Below are positions 26,756 through 36,122 of a stretch of 64,000 bases of DNA, one piece after another. Every line of letters starts with the position of its first letter. The stretch's first letter is position 1. A program made the translations under genes and the position numbers. The notes below the pieces were generated by a model, which was given only the letters and a program-made list of their open reading frames with translations, had not been told where the DNA came from and did not search any database. The DNA comes from Cryptobacteroides sp934698975 (GTDB taxonomy: Bacteria > Bacteroidota > Bacteroidia > Bacteroidales > UBA932): the NCBI GenBank assembly GCA_934698975.1, contig CAKUVR010000014.1, positions 1-64,000 on the forward strand, given 5' to 3'.

Positions 26756-27559
26756 ATGCAAAAATTGTCTCACAGGGAGATCCAACTTTATCTCCTCGAC
26801 ATACTCAAGGCAGTGGATTCCTTCTGCGCCAAGGAGGGAATCAGGTATTCCATGGCCTACGGAACCCTCCTCGGGGCCGTGCGTCACAAAGGCTTCATCC
26901 CTTGGGACGATGACATAGACCTTCTGATGCCAAGGCCTGATTATGAGCGTTTTGTCTCCACGTTCGGAAAGGAGCCCGGCTCGCGTTACCGCTGCCTTTG
27001 CCATAGGGAGGGAGTGAAAGGCGACCGCTTCGTTCATTTTTTCTCCAAGGTAGAGGATGTCAAGACCAAGAGCCTTCAGGGACGTGGCTATGAATATGAC
27101 TTCGGCCTCAACATCGACATATTCCCGATGGACGGCAAGCCTGAAGACCCTGAACTCCAGAGGAAGAGGGAACATCAATTGACGCATTGGTCGCACAGGC
27201 TCAACATCTGCGGCACAAGGTTCGACCTGTTCAACTTCCATCAGCCGTTGTTCTCAAAGCTTGAGGCGCATGCCAGAGGTGCTGAATATTGGTGGAAAAA
27301 GATTGACGCCGAGGTCCGGAAATATCCTTACGGGACCTCGCGCCTCGCCGGGGCCGTCTCCGTCACCTACAACGGCACAAGGGAAATATTCGAAAGGAAT
27401 ATGCTTGAGGATTATGTCGACCTGGAGTTCGAAGGTTGCCGCTTCAAGGCATTCCGCCGCTGGGATGACTGGCTTTCGCAGGAGTTCGGGGACTACATGA
27501 CCCTGCCGCCTGAAAACAAGCGCAAATGCCACGACCTTACCGTTTATCTGTTGGATTAG
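26756..27559 (+). CDS. LicD family phosphotransferase (2)
   Basis: 267 residues with the intact LicD motif MAYGTLLGAVRHKGFIPWDD followed by DIDLLMPRPDYERF. Like the LicD at 23449, it should move a phospho-substituent from a CDP donor to a surface glycan. The conserved FEGCRFKAFRRWDDWLSQEF and PPENKRKCH ending is shared with its paralogue. The start is the ATG at 26756; an earlier codon overlaps the promoter box. It is followed after 5 bases by the Stealth gene, so the two are likely translated from one mRNA. Confidence 0.9.
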   Translation: MQKLSHREIQLYLLDILKAVDSFCAKEGIRYSMAYGTLLGAVRHKGFIPWDDDIDLLMPRPDYERFVSTFGKEPGSRYRCLCHREGVKGDRFVHFFSKVEDVKTKSLQGRGYEYDFGLNIDIFPMDGKPEDPELQRKREHQLTHWSHRLNICGTRFDLFNFHQPLFSKLEAHARGAEYWWKKIDAEVRKYPYGTSRLAGAVSVTYNGTREIFERNMLEDYVDLEFEGCRFKAFRRWDDWLSQEFGDYMTLPPENKRKCHDLTVYLLD

Positions 27560-27564
27560 TTGTT

Positions 27565-28557
27565 ATGGACATTGATTTTGTAGTTACATGGGTCGACATG
27601 AACGATCCGGCCTGGAAGGCTGATTTCGCCAAGTATTCAGGCAAGATTGACAACTCCAAGAACCAGTTCTCCGAGGCCCGTTTCAGGGATTACGGTTTGC
27701 TGAAATATTGGTTCAGAGGCATTGACAAGTTCGCCCCGTGGGTGCGAAAGGTGCATTTTGTGACCTGTGGCCAGAAGCCGGAGTGGCTGGATGAGAACAA
27801 CCCGAAACTGCATCTTGTCAGCCATCGGGATTATATTCCGGAAAGGTTTCTTCCTGTGTTCAACTCTTCACTGATCGAGTTGTACCTGCATAAGATTCCG
27901 GATCTCGCCGAACATTTCGTCTATTTTAACGATGATTTCTACATGACTGCCCCGACACCTCCGGAAAGGTTTTTCCAGAATGGCTTCCCGACCGACATCG
28001 CGGTCTTCAGGATGAACACCGGAGCCAGCCTCTGGTCCAAGTGTCTGGAGAACAATGTCCGGATCATCAATGAGAGATTTGACAAGAAGACGGTTCTGCG
28101 CGAGCATCACGACAAGTGGTTCTCTCCTGTCTATGGTGGCAAGAGCTGGCTCACGAAGTTGCTGAAGCCTTACGGCAAATTCATAACACTTAGGATTCCG
28201 CATAATGCCCAACCGTACTTGAAATCCACTTTTGAGGAGGTCTGGGAATATGCCGGCGATGAACTTACCCGTGTGTCCGCCAACCGGTTCAGGAGTCCGG
28301 AGGATTACACTCAGGAACTGTTCCGCACTTGGCAGATCTGCGAAGGGAACTTTGTTCCATACAACACTTACGATGACACAAAGATGTTCCCTCTGATCAT
28401 GAAGCCAGGAAAGGCGATCGAGGCTGTCAGGGAAGGGAAGTACAGGCTTGTCTGCCTGAATGATAACGTTCACATCCGGAACTATGATCAGGTGATGTCA
28501 TCTCTGGAGGAATCATTTAATGTCATCCTGCCTGAGAAGTCCTTGTTCGAGAAGTGA
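27565..28557 (+). CDS. Stealth family sugar-phosphate transferase
   Basis: 330 residues. Conserved region 1 IDFVVTWVDMNDPAW at the N-terminus, and region 2 EARFRDYGLLKYWFRGIDKF followed by APWVRKVHFVTCGQKPEWL and YFNDDFYM, are intact. Stealth proteins are hexose-1-phosphate transferases that build phosphodiester-linked capsule or wall polymers (as in meningococcal capsule and GlcNAc-1-phosphotransferase). It probably acts in the cytoplasm on a polymer at the inner membrane. Together with two LicD proteins it suggests a phosphodiester-rich surface glycan. It is convergent with the GT4 gene, with only 10 bases between them. Confidence 0.92.
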   Translation: MDIDFVVTWVDMNDPAWKADFAKYSGKIDNSKNQFSEARFRDYGLLKYWFRGIDKFAPWVRKVHFVTCGQKPEWLDENNPKLHLVSHRDYIPERFLPVFNSSLIELYLHKIPDLAEHFVYFNDDFYMTAPTPPERFFQNGFPTDIAVFRMNTGASLWSKCLENNVRIINERFDKKTVLREHHDKWFSPVYGGKSWLTKLLKPYGKFITLRIPHNAQPYLKSTFEEVWEYAGDELTRVSANRFRSPEDYTQELFRTWQICEGNFVPYNTYDDTKMFPLIMKPGKAIEAVREGKYRLVCLNDNVHIRNYDQVMSSLEESFNVILPEKSLFEK

Positions 28558-28567
28558 TCACTTGTTG

Positions 28568-29665
28568 TTAAGACTTTGACTTACAGTCTCTGAAGAGATC
28601 GTCCCACTTCTTCATCGTCTTTTCCAGCGTGAAGTCTCCGGCTCGTCTTTTGGATTCCGCCCCGAAGCGTTTCCTGAGTTCCTCGTTGCTGATGACACTG
28701 CATATTCCTTGCGCCAGTGTCATCGTGTCTCCGACTTTTGCAAGGTAGCCGTTCGCTCCGATCGTGACCAGTTCGGAAGGCCCTTTAGGACAGTCGTAAC
28801 TGATGACAGGAAGACCGGCTTCCATCGCTTCCAGAATCACCATGCCGAAGCCTTCGTATTTTGATGTAAGGATCAGGCAGGAACTGTTGATCATCTCTTT
28901 CCGCACGTTGTCCGTGCTGCCTTCGAGAACTACCTTGCCTTGCAGCCCCATGTCGTTGATCTGGCTTTGAAGGGCGTCTTTCTGGCTTCCGTTTCCATAG
29001 ATGCTGAGGGCCCAGTCCGGATGCCTGCCGTCCACTGTCTTCCAGGCTGTTATCAGATCCTTGAAATTTTTCTGGCTCTCCAGCCTTCCGGCCGCTATGC
29101 AGCGCTTCCGTGTCAGCGGCGAGACATCTTCGGAAACGAAGGACAACGGATTGTATATCTGCTCCACGTCTGGCCTTACTTTAAGCCAATCCTCTTTGTC
29201 GGCCTTTGTCAGAACCACGAACTTGTCCAGCTTCCTGACAGCATTCTCAAGTCTTTTCGTTCTGAATGCCGCATAAATCCTTCCGAATACGTTCGAGCCG
29301 TATTTCATCATGAATTTCTCATGCGAGAAATGAAATTCTCCAAGTTTAATCCCGGCGTTCTTGCATCCTGTCAGGGCATAGAGCCCGTTGTCGCAGACCG
29401 TCACAGTGATGTCCGGACGGATCTTTTCAAGCAGAGAGTCCAGTCTCTTCCTGTACTTGAAGACAAAAATCCTGTCGTTGGCGTCAAGATCATGTCTGAC
29501 AATCTTTTCGCTGAGCTTGAAAAACTCCTTTCGGCCTTTCTGCCTCGCCGTGATGATGTGGACTTCGTAGCCCAGGACGTCAGCCAGATAGTTGGCCTTT
29601 GTCGTGAGGACTCTTTCAATGCCTCCGGAGAGGTTCAGGGCGTGTATGCAGTATGCAAGTCGCAT
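28568..29665 (-). CDS. Glycosyltransferase family 4 protein
   Basis: 365 residues, GT-B fold. N-terminal HALNLSGGIERVLTTKANYL and C-terminal SKYEGFGMVILEAMEAGLPV followed by ISYDCPKGPSELV, the retaining GT4 EX7E signature. It adds a sugar from a nucleotide-sugar donor to a lipid-linked acceptor. It belongs to the same surface-glycan cluster as the LicD and Stealth genes. The sugar and linkage cannot be read. Confidence 0.9.
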   Translation of the reverse strand: MRLAYCIHALNLSGGIERVLTTKANYLADVLGYEVHIITARQKGRKEFFKLSEKIVRHDLDANDRIFVFKYRKRLDSLLEKIRPDITVTVCDNGLYALTGCKNAGIKLGEFHFSHEKFMMKYGSNVFGRIYAAFRTKRLENAVRKLDKFVVLTKADKEDWLKVRPDVEQIYNPLSFVSEDVSPLTRKRCIAAGRLESQKNFKDLITAWKTVDGRHPDWALSIYGNGSQKDALQSQINDMGLQGKVVLEGSTDNVRKEMINSSCLILTSKYEGFGMVILEAMEAGLPVISYDCPKGPSELVTIGANGYLAKVGDTMTLAQGICSVISNEELRKRFGAESKRRAGDFTLEKTMKKWDDLFRDCKSKS

Positions 29666-30076
29666 CGTTATCGGTTTTAGTCAGCAATTTACTAAGTTTA
29701 TGCAGAATTACAAAACGTTTGGCGTTCCTCTTTACGCGTTTTCCCGCCGGTCAGCCTCCTTTTCGTCGGAACTAAGAGTAAAGCAAGTACGAAATTTGAG
29801 TGGATACCGCGGCAGAACGCCGCTTAGTGTTGAAGCGAGATCCGGAAGATCGGCTGACCTTTGGCGGGATTGAAGCGTAAAAAGACTTCTGTCGGACAAT
29901 CTTCTGCCGGACAAAACTCTGAGACAAAGGTAGTTTTGTGAGAGATACAGAGGCTGGTTCAAAAAGAAAAATGATGAAAAACTTTCTGTTTTTTATAGAA
30001 TAGTGGCGAAATCGCGAAATAGATTGTAAATTTGGCACGTGACAAAAAAAAGTTTATCGAGTATAAAGAAATATTT
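29666..30076. other. Intergenic region between GT4 and DUF47 genes
   Basis: About 410 bases with no gene I can support. It holds a TACCTTTG box on the minus strand (29925-29932), and a plus-strand TAAATTTG (30027-30034) that would start the DUF47 mRNA near 30040. A short direct repeat (TCTGTCGGACAATC / TCTGCCGGACAAAA) lies near 29889-29915. Confidence 0.45.
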
Positions 30077-30736
30077 ATGGGCTTAATTAGGAGAATGAGG
30101 ATGTTTTTCCGGGGAACCCGCCACGATTTTGTCCCGATTCTTGCGCGGCAGACAGACTTCCTTTGCAAGACATCATCCTTGCTGGTGGAGATGTTCGGGA
30201 CGGAGGATGCCGAATCCCGCTCAAGAATGGAGAAGGAGATCAAGTCCTGCGAGGTTCAGGGGGACGCTCTTTTGACAGAGTTCCACGAGATGCTTTCCGG
30301 ACGTCTTTTCGTTCAAGTCAACAAACTGGACCTTCAGGCTGTGGCGATGGCGATGGACGACTGCCTGGATGTCATCAAGGACACTTCCAAGGCGGTCCTG
30401 ATCTACCGGCCGGCGAAACTTGACGACCAGCTCAAGGAGCTGGCGCAGATGGCGAGATCCCAGTCGGTGGTCATTCACGATGCCATTCCGCTTTTGGTCG
30501 ATCTCAGGAGAAACATTCCGGCCATCTCGATGGCCTGCGAGCGTGTGACGGAGTTGGAGCATGCCGCCGATGACGCCTATGAGGAATATATGGGCTACAT
30601 TTTCGGCAACGAGGAGAACACACGCGAGTTGATCAAGTACAAGAACTTAGCGGAGATGCTGGAGAACGCCACGGACGCGCACAAGCGCATTTCCGATAAT
30701 ATTCGTAAGCTTCTGCTCAATTATTTGGCGGATTGA
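30077..30736 (+). CDS. DUF47 (PhoU-like) family protein
   Basis: 219-residue all-helical cytoplasmic protein of the DUF47 family, which resembles PhoU and normally regulates a partner Pit phosphate transporter. Motifs ILARQTDFLCKTSSLLVEMF, HEMLSGRLFVQVNKLDLQAV and ELEHAADDAYEEYMGYIF fit the E/DxxxD metal-binding helices. The start is set at the ATG at 30077, because an earlier TTG (30032) lies inside the -7 box TAAATTTG (30027-30034). Unusually no Pit gene adjoins it; the next gene is secA. Confidence 0.85.
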   Translation: MGLIRRMRMFFRGTRHDFVPILARQTDFLCKTSSLLVEMFGTEDAESRSRMEKEIKSCEVQGDALLTEFHEMLSGRLFVQVNKLDLQAVAMAMDDCLDVIKDTSKAVLIYRPAKLDDQLKELAQMARSQSVVIHDAIPLLVDLRRNIPAISMACERVTELEHAADDAYEEYMGYIFGNEENTRELIKYKNLAEMLENATDAHKRISDNIRKLLLNYLAD

Positions 30737-30902
30737 CGGGTCCGAGATGATGCCGTATTGGGTTGGATGTGGTCTTGAATGTGGTGATATTCAGGCATAT
30801 CCGTAATCCTGTTCACTTGACGCCCCTGACCTCTTGTTGTGTCTGACATTTCGGCAGGGCGTTAATCAGGGCTTAAAAATTGTAAATGTCTTTGATTATC
30901 AT

Positions 30903-30910
30903 TAAATTTG
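30903..30910 (+). promoter_or_regulatory. -7 box of secA
   Basis: TAAATTTG, with a TTG about 20 bases upstream (30880-30882) as a partial -33. It gives a leader of roughly 25 bases before the ATG at 30940. Confidence 0.55.
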
Positions 30911-30939
30911 TAGGATTATCAGAGACATTTTGATTTTTT

Positions 30940-33900
30940 ATGGCTATAGCTAGTATTCTAAAAAAAGTGTTCGGCTCAAAGGCCGACAGAGACCTCAAGC
31001 AGATCCGGCCTATTCTTAACAAGGTTCTGGAGGCTTACGGTCCCATAGACCAGCTCTCCAACGATGAACTGAGAGCCAAGACGGAAGAATTGAAGGCGAG
31101 GCTGCGTGAGTGCGAGGCCCCTTTTGAGAAGAGGATCGCCGAGATAAAGGCCAAGCTGGATGAGGATATCCCGGTACATGAGAAAGAGAACCTTGCGACA
31201 GAGTCCGACAAGCTTGTGAAGGACGAGGACGCGGAGATCGAGAAGGTTTTGGAGGAGATTCTCCCGGAGGCTTTCGCGATCATGAAGTCCACAGCTCGCA
31301 GGTTCAAGGAGAACGCCACCATCGAGGTGACCGCAAATGACTTTGACCGCGCTCTCAGCATAAACCATGATTTCGTCCACATAGAGGGCGACAAGGCCAT
31401 ATATCAAAATCATTGGATAGCCGGCGGCAACGAGGTGACCTGGGACATGGTTCACTACGATGTCCAGTTGATCGGTGGTATCGTGCTGCATCAAGGCAAG
31501 ATCGCCGAGATGGCGACCGGTGAGGGCAAGACCCTTGTGGCCACACTCCCTGTGTTCCTTAACGCTTTGGCCGGCAAGGGAGTTCACGTGGTGACAGTCA
31601 ATGACTACCTCTCAAAGCGTGACTCCGAGTGGATGGGACCTCTCTACATGTTCCATGGCCTTTCAGTGGACTGCATCGACAAGCACGAGCCTAACAGTGA
31701 CGCCCGCAAGAGAGCCTACAACTGTGACATTACTTTCGGAACCAACAATGAGTTCGGTTTCGACTACCTGCGTGACAATATGGCAGTGAATCTGACAGAC
31801 CTTGTCCAGAGAAAGCATCACTATGCCATTGTCGATGAGGTGGACTCCGTGCTCATTGATGACGCCCGTACTCCGTTGATCATCTCCGGTCCTGTGGCCA
31901 AGGCTCAGGATGACGAACAGTACATGGAGTTCAGATCTTATGTCGAGAGTCTCTACCAGAAGCAGCGCGCTCTTGTCACCCAGGTTCTGAACGATGCCAA
32001 GAAGGCCATAGCCGCCGGGAAGGAGGACGAGGGAGGAATGCTCCTTCTGCGTGCCTACAAGGGACTTCCTAAGTACCAGCCTCTGATCAAGTTCCTCAGC
32101 GAACAGGGCATGAAGCAGCTGATGCAGAAGGCCGAGAATTACTATATGCAGGACAACGAGCGCGAGATGCACATCGTCACCGACGAGTTGTATTTCGTGA
32201 TCAGCGAGCAGCAGCACTCGGTTGATATGACCGACAAGGGACACGACCTGCTGGCCAATGCCGTCTCCAATCCGGACTTTTTCGTGCTTCCTGACGTTGG
32301 AAGCCAGATCGCCGAGATCCAGAAGAACACCGAACTCTCCGCCGAGGAGAAGCAGGAAAAGAAGGATGCGCTTATGGAAGATTACTCTCTGAAGAGCGAG
32401 CGTGTCCACACCGTCATCCAGCTCCTGAAGGCCTACGCCATGTTCCAGAAGGATGTTGACTACATCGTGATCGACAACAAGGTCAAGATCGTGGACGAGC
32501 AGACGGGCCGTATCATGGAGGGCCGCCGCTGGAGCGATGGTCTGCATCAGGCTGTAGAGGCGAAGGAAAATGTCAAGGTCGAGGCAGCCACACAGACTTT
32601 CGCGACGGTCACCCTTCAGAACTATTTCAGAATGTACCACAAGCTCGCCGGTATGACAGGTACCGCCGAGACTGAGGCGGGCGAGTTCTGGTCCATCTAC
32701 AAACTGGATGTGGTTGTCATCCCGACCAACCGTCCTGTCATCAGGGACGATCAGGATGACCTTATCTATAAGACAAAGAAGGCGAAGTACACCGCCGTTA
32801 TCAATAAGGTTGAGGAGCTTATCGCGAAAGGCCGTCCTGTTCTGGTCGGCACGACAGATGTCGAGACATCCGAACTCCTGAGTCGTATGCTCCGCATGAG
32901 AGGCATCAAGCACAACGTCCTCAATGCCAAGGAGCATGCCAGGGAGGCCGAGATCGTCGCCCAGGCCGGTTTGTCCAGCACTGTGACCATCGCCACGAAC
33001 ATGGCTGGCCGTGGTACCGACATCAAACTTTCTCCGGAGGTGAAGAAGGCCGGAGGTCTGGCGATCATCGGTACTGAAAGGCATGACAGCCGCCGTGTGG
33101 ACCGTCAGCTCAGAGGTCGTGCCGGACGTCAGGGAGACCCAGGCTCGTCTGCTTTCTATGTTTCCCTTGAGGACAAACTGATGCGTCTGTTCGGTTCTGA
33201 GAGGATCGCCGGAGTGGTTGACAAGCTTGGAATGGCTGATGATGAGGCTCTGGTGAGCGGAATGCTTTCCAAGTCAATAGAAAACGCACAGAAAAAAGTC
33301 GAGGAGAACAACTTCGGAATCCGTAAGAGACTCCTTGAATATGACGATGTGATGAACTACCAGCGTGAGGCCGTCTACGCCAGAAGGCGCAACGCACTTT
33401 CCGGAGAGAGGATCGAGATAGATGTCAGGAACATGATGATCGACTCCGCCTCCATAATCGCCGGGCGCGCCGAGGGAATGCCTTATGCTGATTTCGAGGA
33501 ATATGTGATGGCTCAGCTGTCGATAGACCTCGGTTTTGATGAGAAATTCTATTCAAACGCCAAGGGCGACCAGCTCACAGACGCTCTCTGCAAGCAGATG
33601 CAGGCTGTTTATGAGCGCAGGATGAACACCCTCGCCGAGAAGGTCTATCCGTTCATCAAGATGATCTTCGAGAAGCAAGGGAATATGTACAAGAACATAG
33701 CGATTCCTATCTCTGACGGACGCAAGATGCTGACTCTCAGCGTAGACCTTGAAAAGGCCTACAACACTCAGGGCAAGGAGATCGCCAAGGCTCTCAGCCG
33801 TTCAATCATCCTCTACCAGATTGACGAGCATTGGAAGCAGCACCTGCGCGACATGGACGATCTTCGCCAGAGCGTGCAGAACGCCGCCTATGAGCAGAAG

Positions 33901-34215
33901 GATCCTCTCGTAGTTTACAAGTTGGAGAGCTACAATCTCTTCGCCACAATGCTTGAGGAACTCAACAAGGATGTGCTCTCATTCTTGCTCAGGGCGTTCG
34001 TTCCTCTCCGTGAGGACAGCGAGGCACGTCCAGCCCAGGCTCCGAGAAGCCAGGACATGAACAACATGAGAACCCAGCGCAATGATCTCACAACCAATGG
34101 CGAACAGAGAGCCAAGGCTCCTATTCATGTGGACAAGAAGATAGGACGCAATGACCCGTGTCCATGCGGCTCAGGCAAGAAGTACAAGAACTGCCATGGC
34201 GCAGGTTTGGTTTAA
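30940..34215 (+). CDS. secA: Preprotein translocase ATPase SecA
   Basis: 1091-residue motor of the Sec pathway. Walker A is ATGEGKT (192-198), Walker B/DEAD box is IVDEVDSVLIDDARTPL (about 297-313), and motif VI contains TNMAGRGTDI and QLRGRAGRQGD. The C-terminus carries the SEC-C zinc motif CPCGSGKKYKNCHG. Length is in the range of the long Bacteroidetes SecA, with lineage insertions in the N-terminal half (about residues 325-395). It binds SecYEG and drives export of unfolded preproteins. It is preceded by a good -7 box and followed after 36 bases by a bactofilin gene. Confidence 0.98.
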   Translation: MAIASILKKVFGSKADRDLKQIRPILNKVLEAYGPIDQLSNDELRAKTEELKARLRECEAPFEKRIAEIKAKLDEDIPVHEKENLATESDKLVKDEDAEIEKVLEEILPEAFAIMKSTARRFKENATIEVTANDFDRALSINHDFVHIEGDKAIYQNHWIAGGNEVTWDMVHYDVQLIGGIVLHQGKIAEMATGEGKTLVATLPVFLNALAGKGVHVVTVNDYLSKRDSEWMGPLYMFHGLSVDCIDKHEPNSDARKRAYNCDITFGTNNEFGFDYLRDNMAVNLTDLVQRKHHYAIVDEVDSVLIDDARTPLIISGPVAKAQDDEQYMEFRSYVESLYQKQRALVTQVLNDAKKAIAAGKEDEGGMLLLRAYKGLPKYQPLIKFLSEQGMKQLMQKAENYYMQDNEREMHIVTDELYFVISEQQHSVDMTDKGHDLLANAVSNPDFFVLPDVGSQIAEIQKNTELSAEEKQEKKDALMEDYSLKSERVHTVIQLLKAYAMFQKDVDYIVIDNKVKIVDEQTGRIMEGRRWSDGLHQAVEAKENVKVEAATQTFATVTLQNYFRMYHKLAGMTGTAETEAGEFWSIYKLDVVVIPTNRPVIRDDQDDLIYKTKKAKYTAVINKVEELIAKGRPVLVGTTDVETSELLSRMLRMRGIKHNVLNAKEHAREAEIVAQAGLSSTVTIATNMAGRGTDIKLSPEVKKAGGLAIIGTERHDSRRVDRQLRGRAGRQGDPGSSAFYVSLEDKLMRLFGSERIAGVVDKLGMADDEALVSGMLSKSIENAQKKVEENNFGIRKRLLEYDDVMNYQREAVYARRRNALSGERIEIDVRNMMIDSASIIAGRAEGMPYADFEEYVMAQLSIDLGFDEKFYSNAKGDQLTDALCKQMQAVYERRMNTLAEKVYPFIKMIFEKQGNMYKNIAIPISDGRKMLTLSVDLEKAYNTQGKEIAKALSRSIILYQIDEHWKQHLRDMDDLRQSVQNAAYEQKDPLVVYKLESYNLFATMLEELNKDVLSFLLRAFVPLREDSEARPAQAPRSQDMNNMRTQRNDLTTNGEQRAKAPIHVDKKIGRNDPCPCGSGKKYKNCHGAGLV

Positions 34216-34251
34216 TGAATAATATCAACTGAATATAATAATAAAAGGAAT

Positions 34252-34749
34252 ATGAGTGCGAATTATGGTTCTACCGATTCTGCCGGCGTGAACGACATCA
34301 GCAGAATCTCGGCCGGTTCGGTGATCAAGGGTGAGATCACATCTCCTAACGACATAAGGATAGACGGTACATTCGAAGGCCGTATCTTCTCTCAGGCAAA
34401 GGTTGTTGTCGGGGAGAAAGCCATCATCAAGGGTGACATTATCTGCAACAACGCTGATTTTTGGGGCAAGATAAACGGCAACTTTTTCGTAAAGGATACT
34501 CTTTCCCTCAAGGATACCTGCGTTGTGGAGGGTGACCTGCACATCAGAAGGCTTCAGGTTGAACTTGACGCCAAGTTCAACGGCAACTGCAAGATGATCA
34601 CCGAGGAAGAGTTCAACCAGCTCACTTCCGGAAGCCGTCCCGGAATGTATGAGGTTCAGACTCCTGCAGAGAACGAGGATGACTTCACAGTCTCATCAGG
34701 CAAGTCGCCGTTCTCTATCCAGCCCAATAACGACATTCCTGAGGCCTGA
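34252..34749 (+). CDS. Bactofilin family cytoskeletal protein
   Basis: 165 residues with a central right-handed beta-helix (DUF583/bactofilin): ISAGSVIKGEITSPNDIRID, then GTFEGRIFSQAKVVVGEKAI and further rungs to about residue 120. The flexible ends are polar. Bactofilins polymerise without nucleotide into membrane-associated filaments involved in cell shape and wall remodelling. It follows secA in the same direction and ends at a hairpin, so it may share the secA transcript. No M23 peptidase partner, common in other phyla, is adjacent. Confidence 0.9.
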   Translation: MSANYGSTDSAGVNDISRISAGSVIKGEITSPNDIRIDGTFEGRIFSQAKVVVGEKAIIKGDIICNNADFWGKINGNFFVKDTLSLKDTCVVEGDLHIRRLQVELDAKFNGNCKMITEEEFNQLTSGSRPGMYEVQTPAENEDDFTVSSGKSPFSIQPNNDIPEA

Positions 34750-34766
34750 GAAACCGGCCTCTTTTA
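34741..34766. terminator. Intrinsic terminator after bactofilin gene
   Basis: Stem GAGGCC (34741-34746) / GGCCTC (34756-34761) followed by TTTT; it overlaps the stop codon of the bactofilin gene. The convergent trkA ends at 34764, so the two genes are separated by only this hairpin. Confidence 0.7.
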
Positions 34767-36122
34767 TCTGAACAGACGATCGATGTCCTTGACCGTATGA
34801 GGTAGTGCGAAGACTACCACACGGTCATAGGGCTCGATGTGTGTTGATCCGATTGCAATGTAGGATTCACTGCCACGTATGAGGCCGCCGATTACGGCGT
34901 CTTTGGGGAACGAGATGTCCTTGAGGGTGCCTTTGGTTATGGCACTGCCTGGAGCGACGGTATATTCAAGAACCTCGGCGTCGGTGCCGCTCATGTATTT
35001 GACCAGACGGGCTTTGCCGCTGAGGGTGAACTTGAATAGGCGGCCTGCGGTGATTAGTTTCTTGTTGATGACTGAGTCCACACCCATTTCCTCGGCGAGG
35101 TGGATGTACTCGATGTTCTCGACCTCGGCGATGGTGCGGTCAACCCCGAACTTCTTCGCCACGACGCAGGCCAACACGTTGGCCTCGTCATTGCCGGTCA
35201 GAGCCAGGAAAGCGTCATAGTCCTTGATCCCTTCTTCAAGCAGAAGGTCCGAGTTCCTGCCGTCTCCGATAACCACTATAACATTGTCCGGAAGCCTCTC
35301 TGACAGAATCATGCCACGCTCTTTGTCCCGTTCCAGAATCTTCACAGAACTGATTTTAGGGCTTAGTTTGGCCGCTACCAGCTCGGCGATGTCAGAGCCG
35401 CCGAGAATCATCACCTTGTCGATTTCGATGTTACTTTTCCCGAGGAACTTCATCAGAAATGACATGCCATCACGTGTGGCGATGATGAACACCAGATCGT
35501 TGAACATGAACTTGGTGTCGTACTTAGGCATGATTGTCTTGCCGCCACGGGAGATGGCGATCACGCGGAACTGAAGCTCGTCGCTGGTGGCGATGGCGGC
35601 GAACTCGGCGAGTTTCATGTCCAGAAGAGGGGAGTCCTCCTCCAGTTTGAACACCTCGACCTGAAGTTTTCCCCTTGCGAAATCCATTGATTCGGTCGAG
35701 GATGAATGCTTGAGCAGATCGTATATCTCGTCAGCCGCCAGTCTCTCTGGATAGAACATCAGTTCTATGCCCATCTGCTTGAAAAGCAGTTTGTTTTCGG
35801 CTGACAGGAAATCGTTGTCGTCAATTCTGGCGGTGACTTTCTTCGCCCCGAGGTTCTTGGCCAGAAGGGCGCTCACAAGGTTCACGTCCTGCGGCACGAA
35901 AGGCACGACGGAGATAAATAAATCGGCGTCCTGTACCTGCGCCTCACGCATCACCCTCAACGATGAAGGAGAACCTTCGATGGCGATCACGTCGGCGATG
36001 GCGCTGATGTTGGCGAGCCTCTGTGGATCGTTGTCAATGACGGTTATGTCATTGGCCTCAAGACTCAGCATCTTCGCCAGATGCGAACCTACCTCACCGG
36101 CTCCCTGAATGACGATTTTCAT
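34764..36122 (-). CDS. trkA: Trk system potassium uptake protein TrkA
   Basis: 452 residues made of two repeats of an RCK-N Rossmann domain plus an RCK-C domain. The first NAD-binding loop is VIQGAGEVGSHLAKML, and the second repeat begins near 230 with MILGGSDIAELVAAKL. It is the cytoplasmic NAD(H)/ATP-binding regulator of the TrkH potassium channel. TrkH itself is not in the window. It overlaps the upstream glycosyltransferase gene by four bases (ATGA), so translation is probably coupled. Confidence 0.93.
   Translation of the reverse strand: MKIVIQGAGEVGSHLAKMLSLEANDITVIDNDPQRLANISAIADVIAIEGSPSSLRVMREAQVQDADLFISVVPFVPQDVNLVSALLAKNLGAKKVTARIDDNDFLSAENKLLFKQMGIELMFYPERLAADEIYDLLKHSSSTESMDFARGKLQVEVFKLEEDSPLLDMKLAEFAAIATSDELQFRVIAISRGGKTIMPKYDTKFMFNDLVFIIATRDGMSFLMKFLGKSNIEIDKVMILGGSDIAELVAAKLSPKISSVKILERDKERGMILSERLPDNVIVVIGDGRNSDLLLEEGIKDYDAFLALTGNDEANVLACVVAKKFGVDRTIAEVENIEYIHLAEEMGVDSVINKKLITAGRLFKFTLSGKARLVKYMSGTDAEVLEYTVAPGSAITKGTLKDISFPKDAVIGGLIRGSESYIAIGSTHIEPYDRVVVFALPHTVKDIDRLFR

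Noticed and set aside
31663..33084. Open frame of 473 codons antisense to secA
   Set aside because: It lies wholly within secA, mirrors its codon bias and resembles no protein family; a shadow frame.
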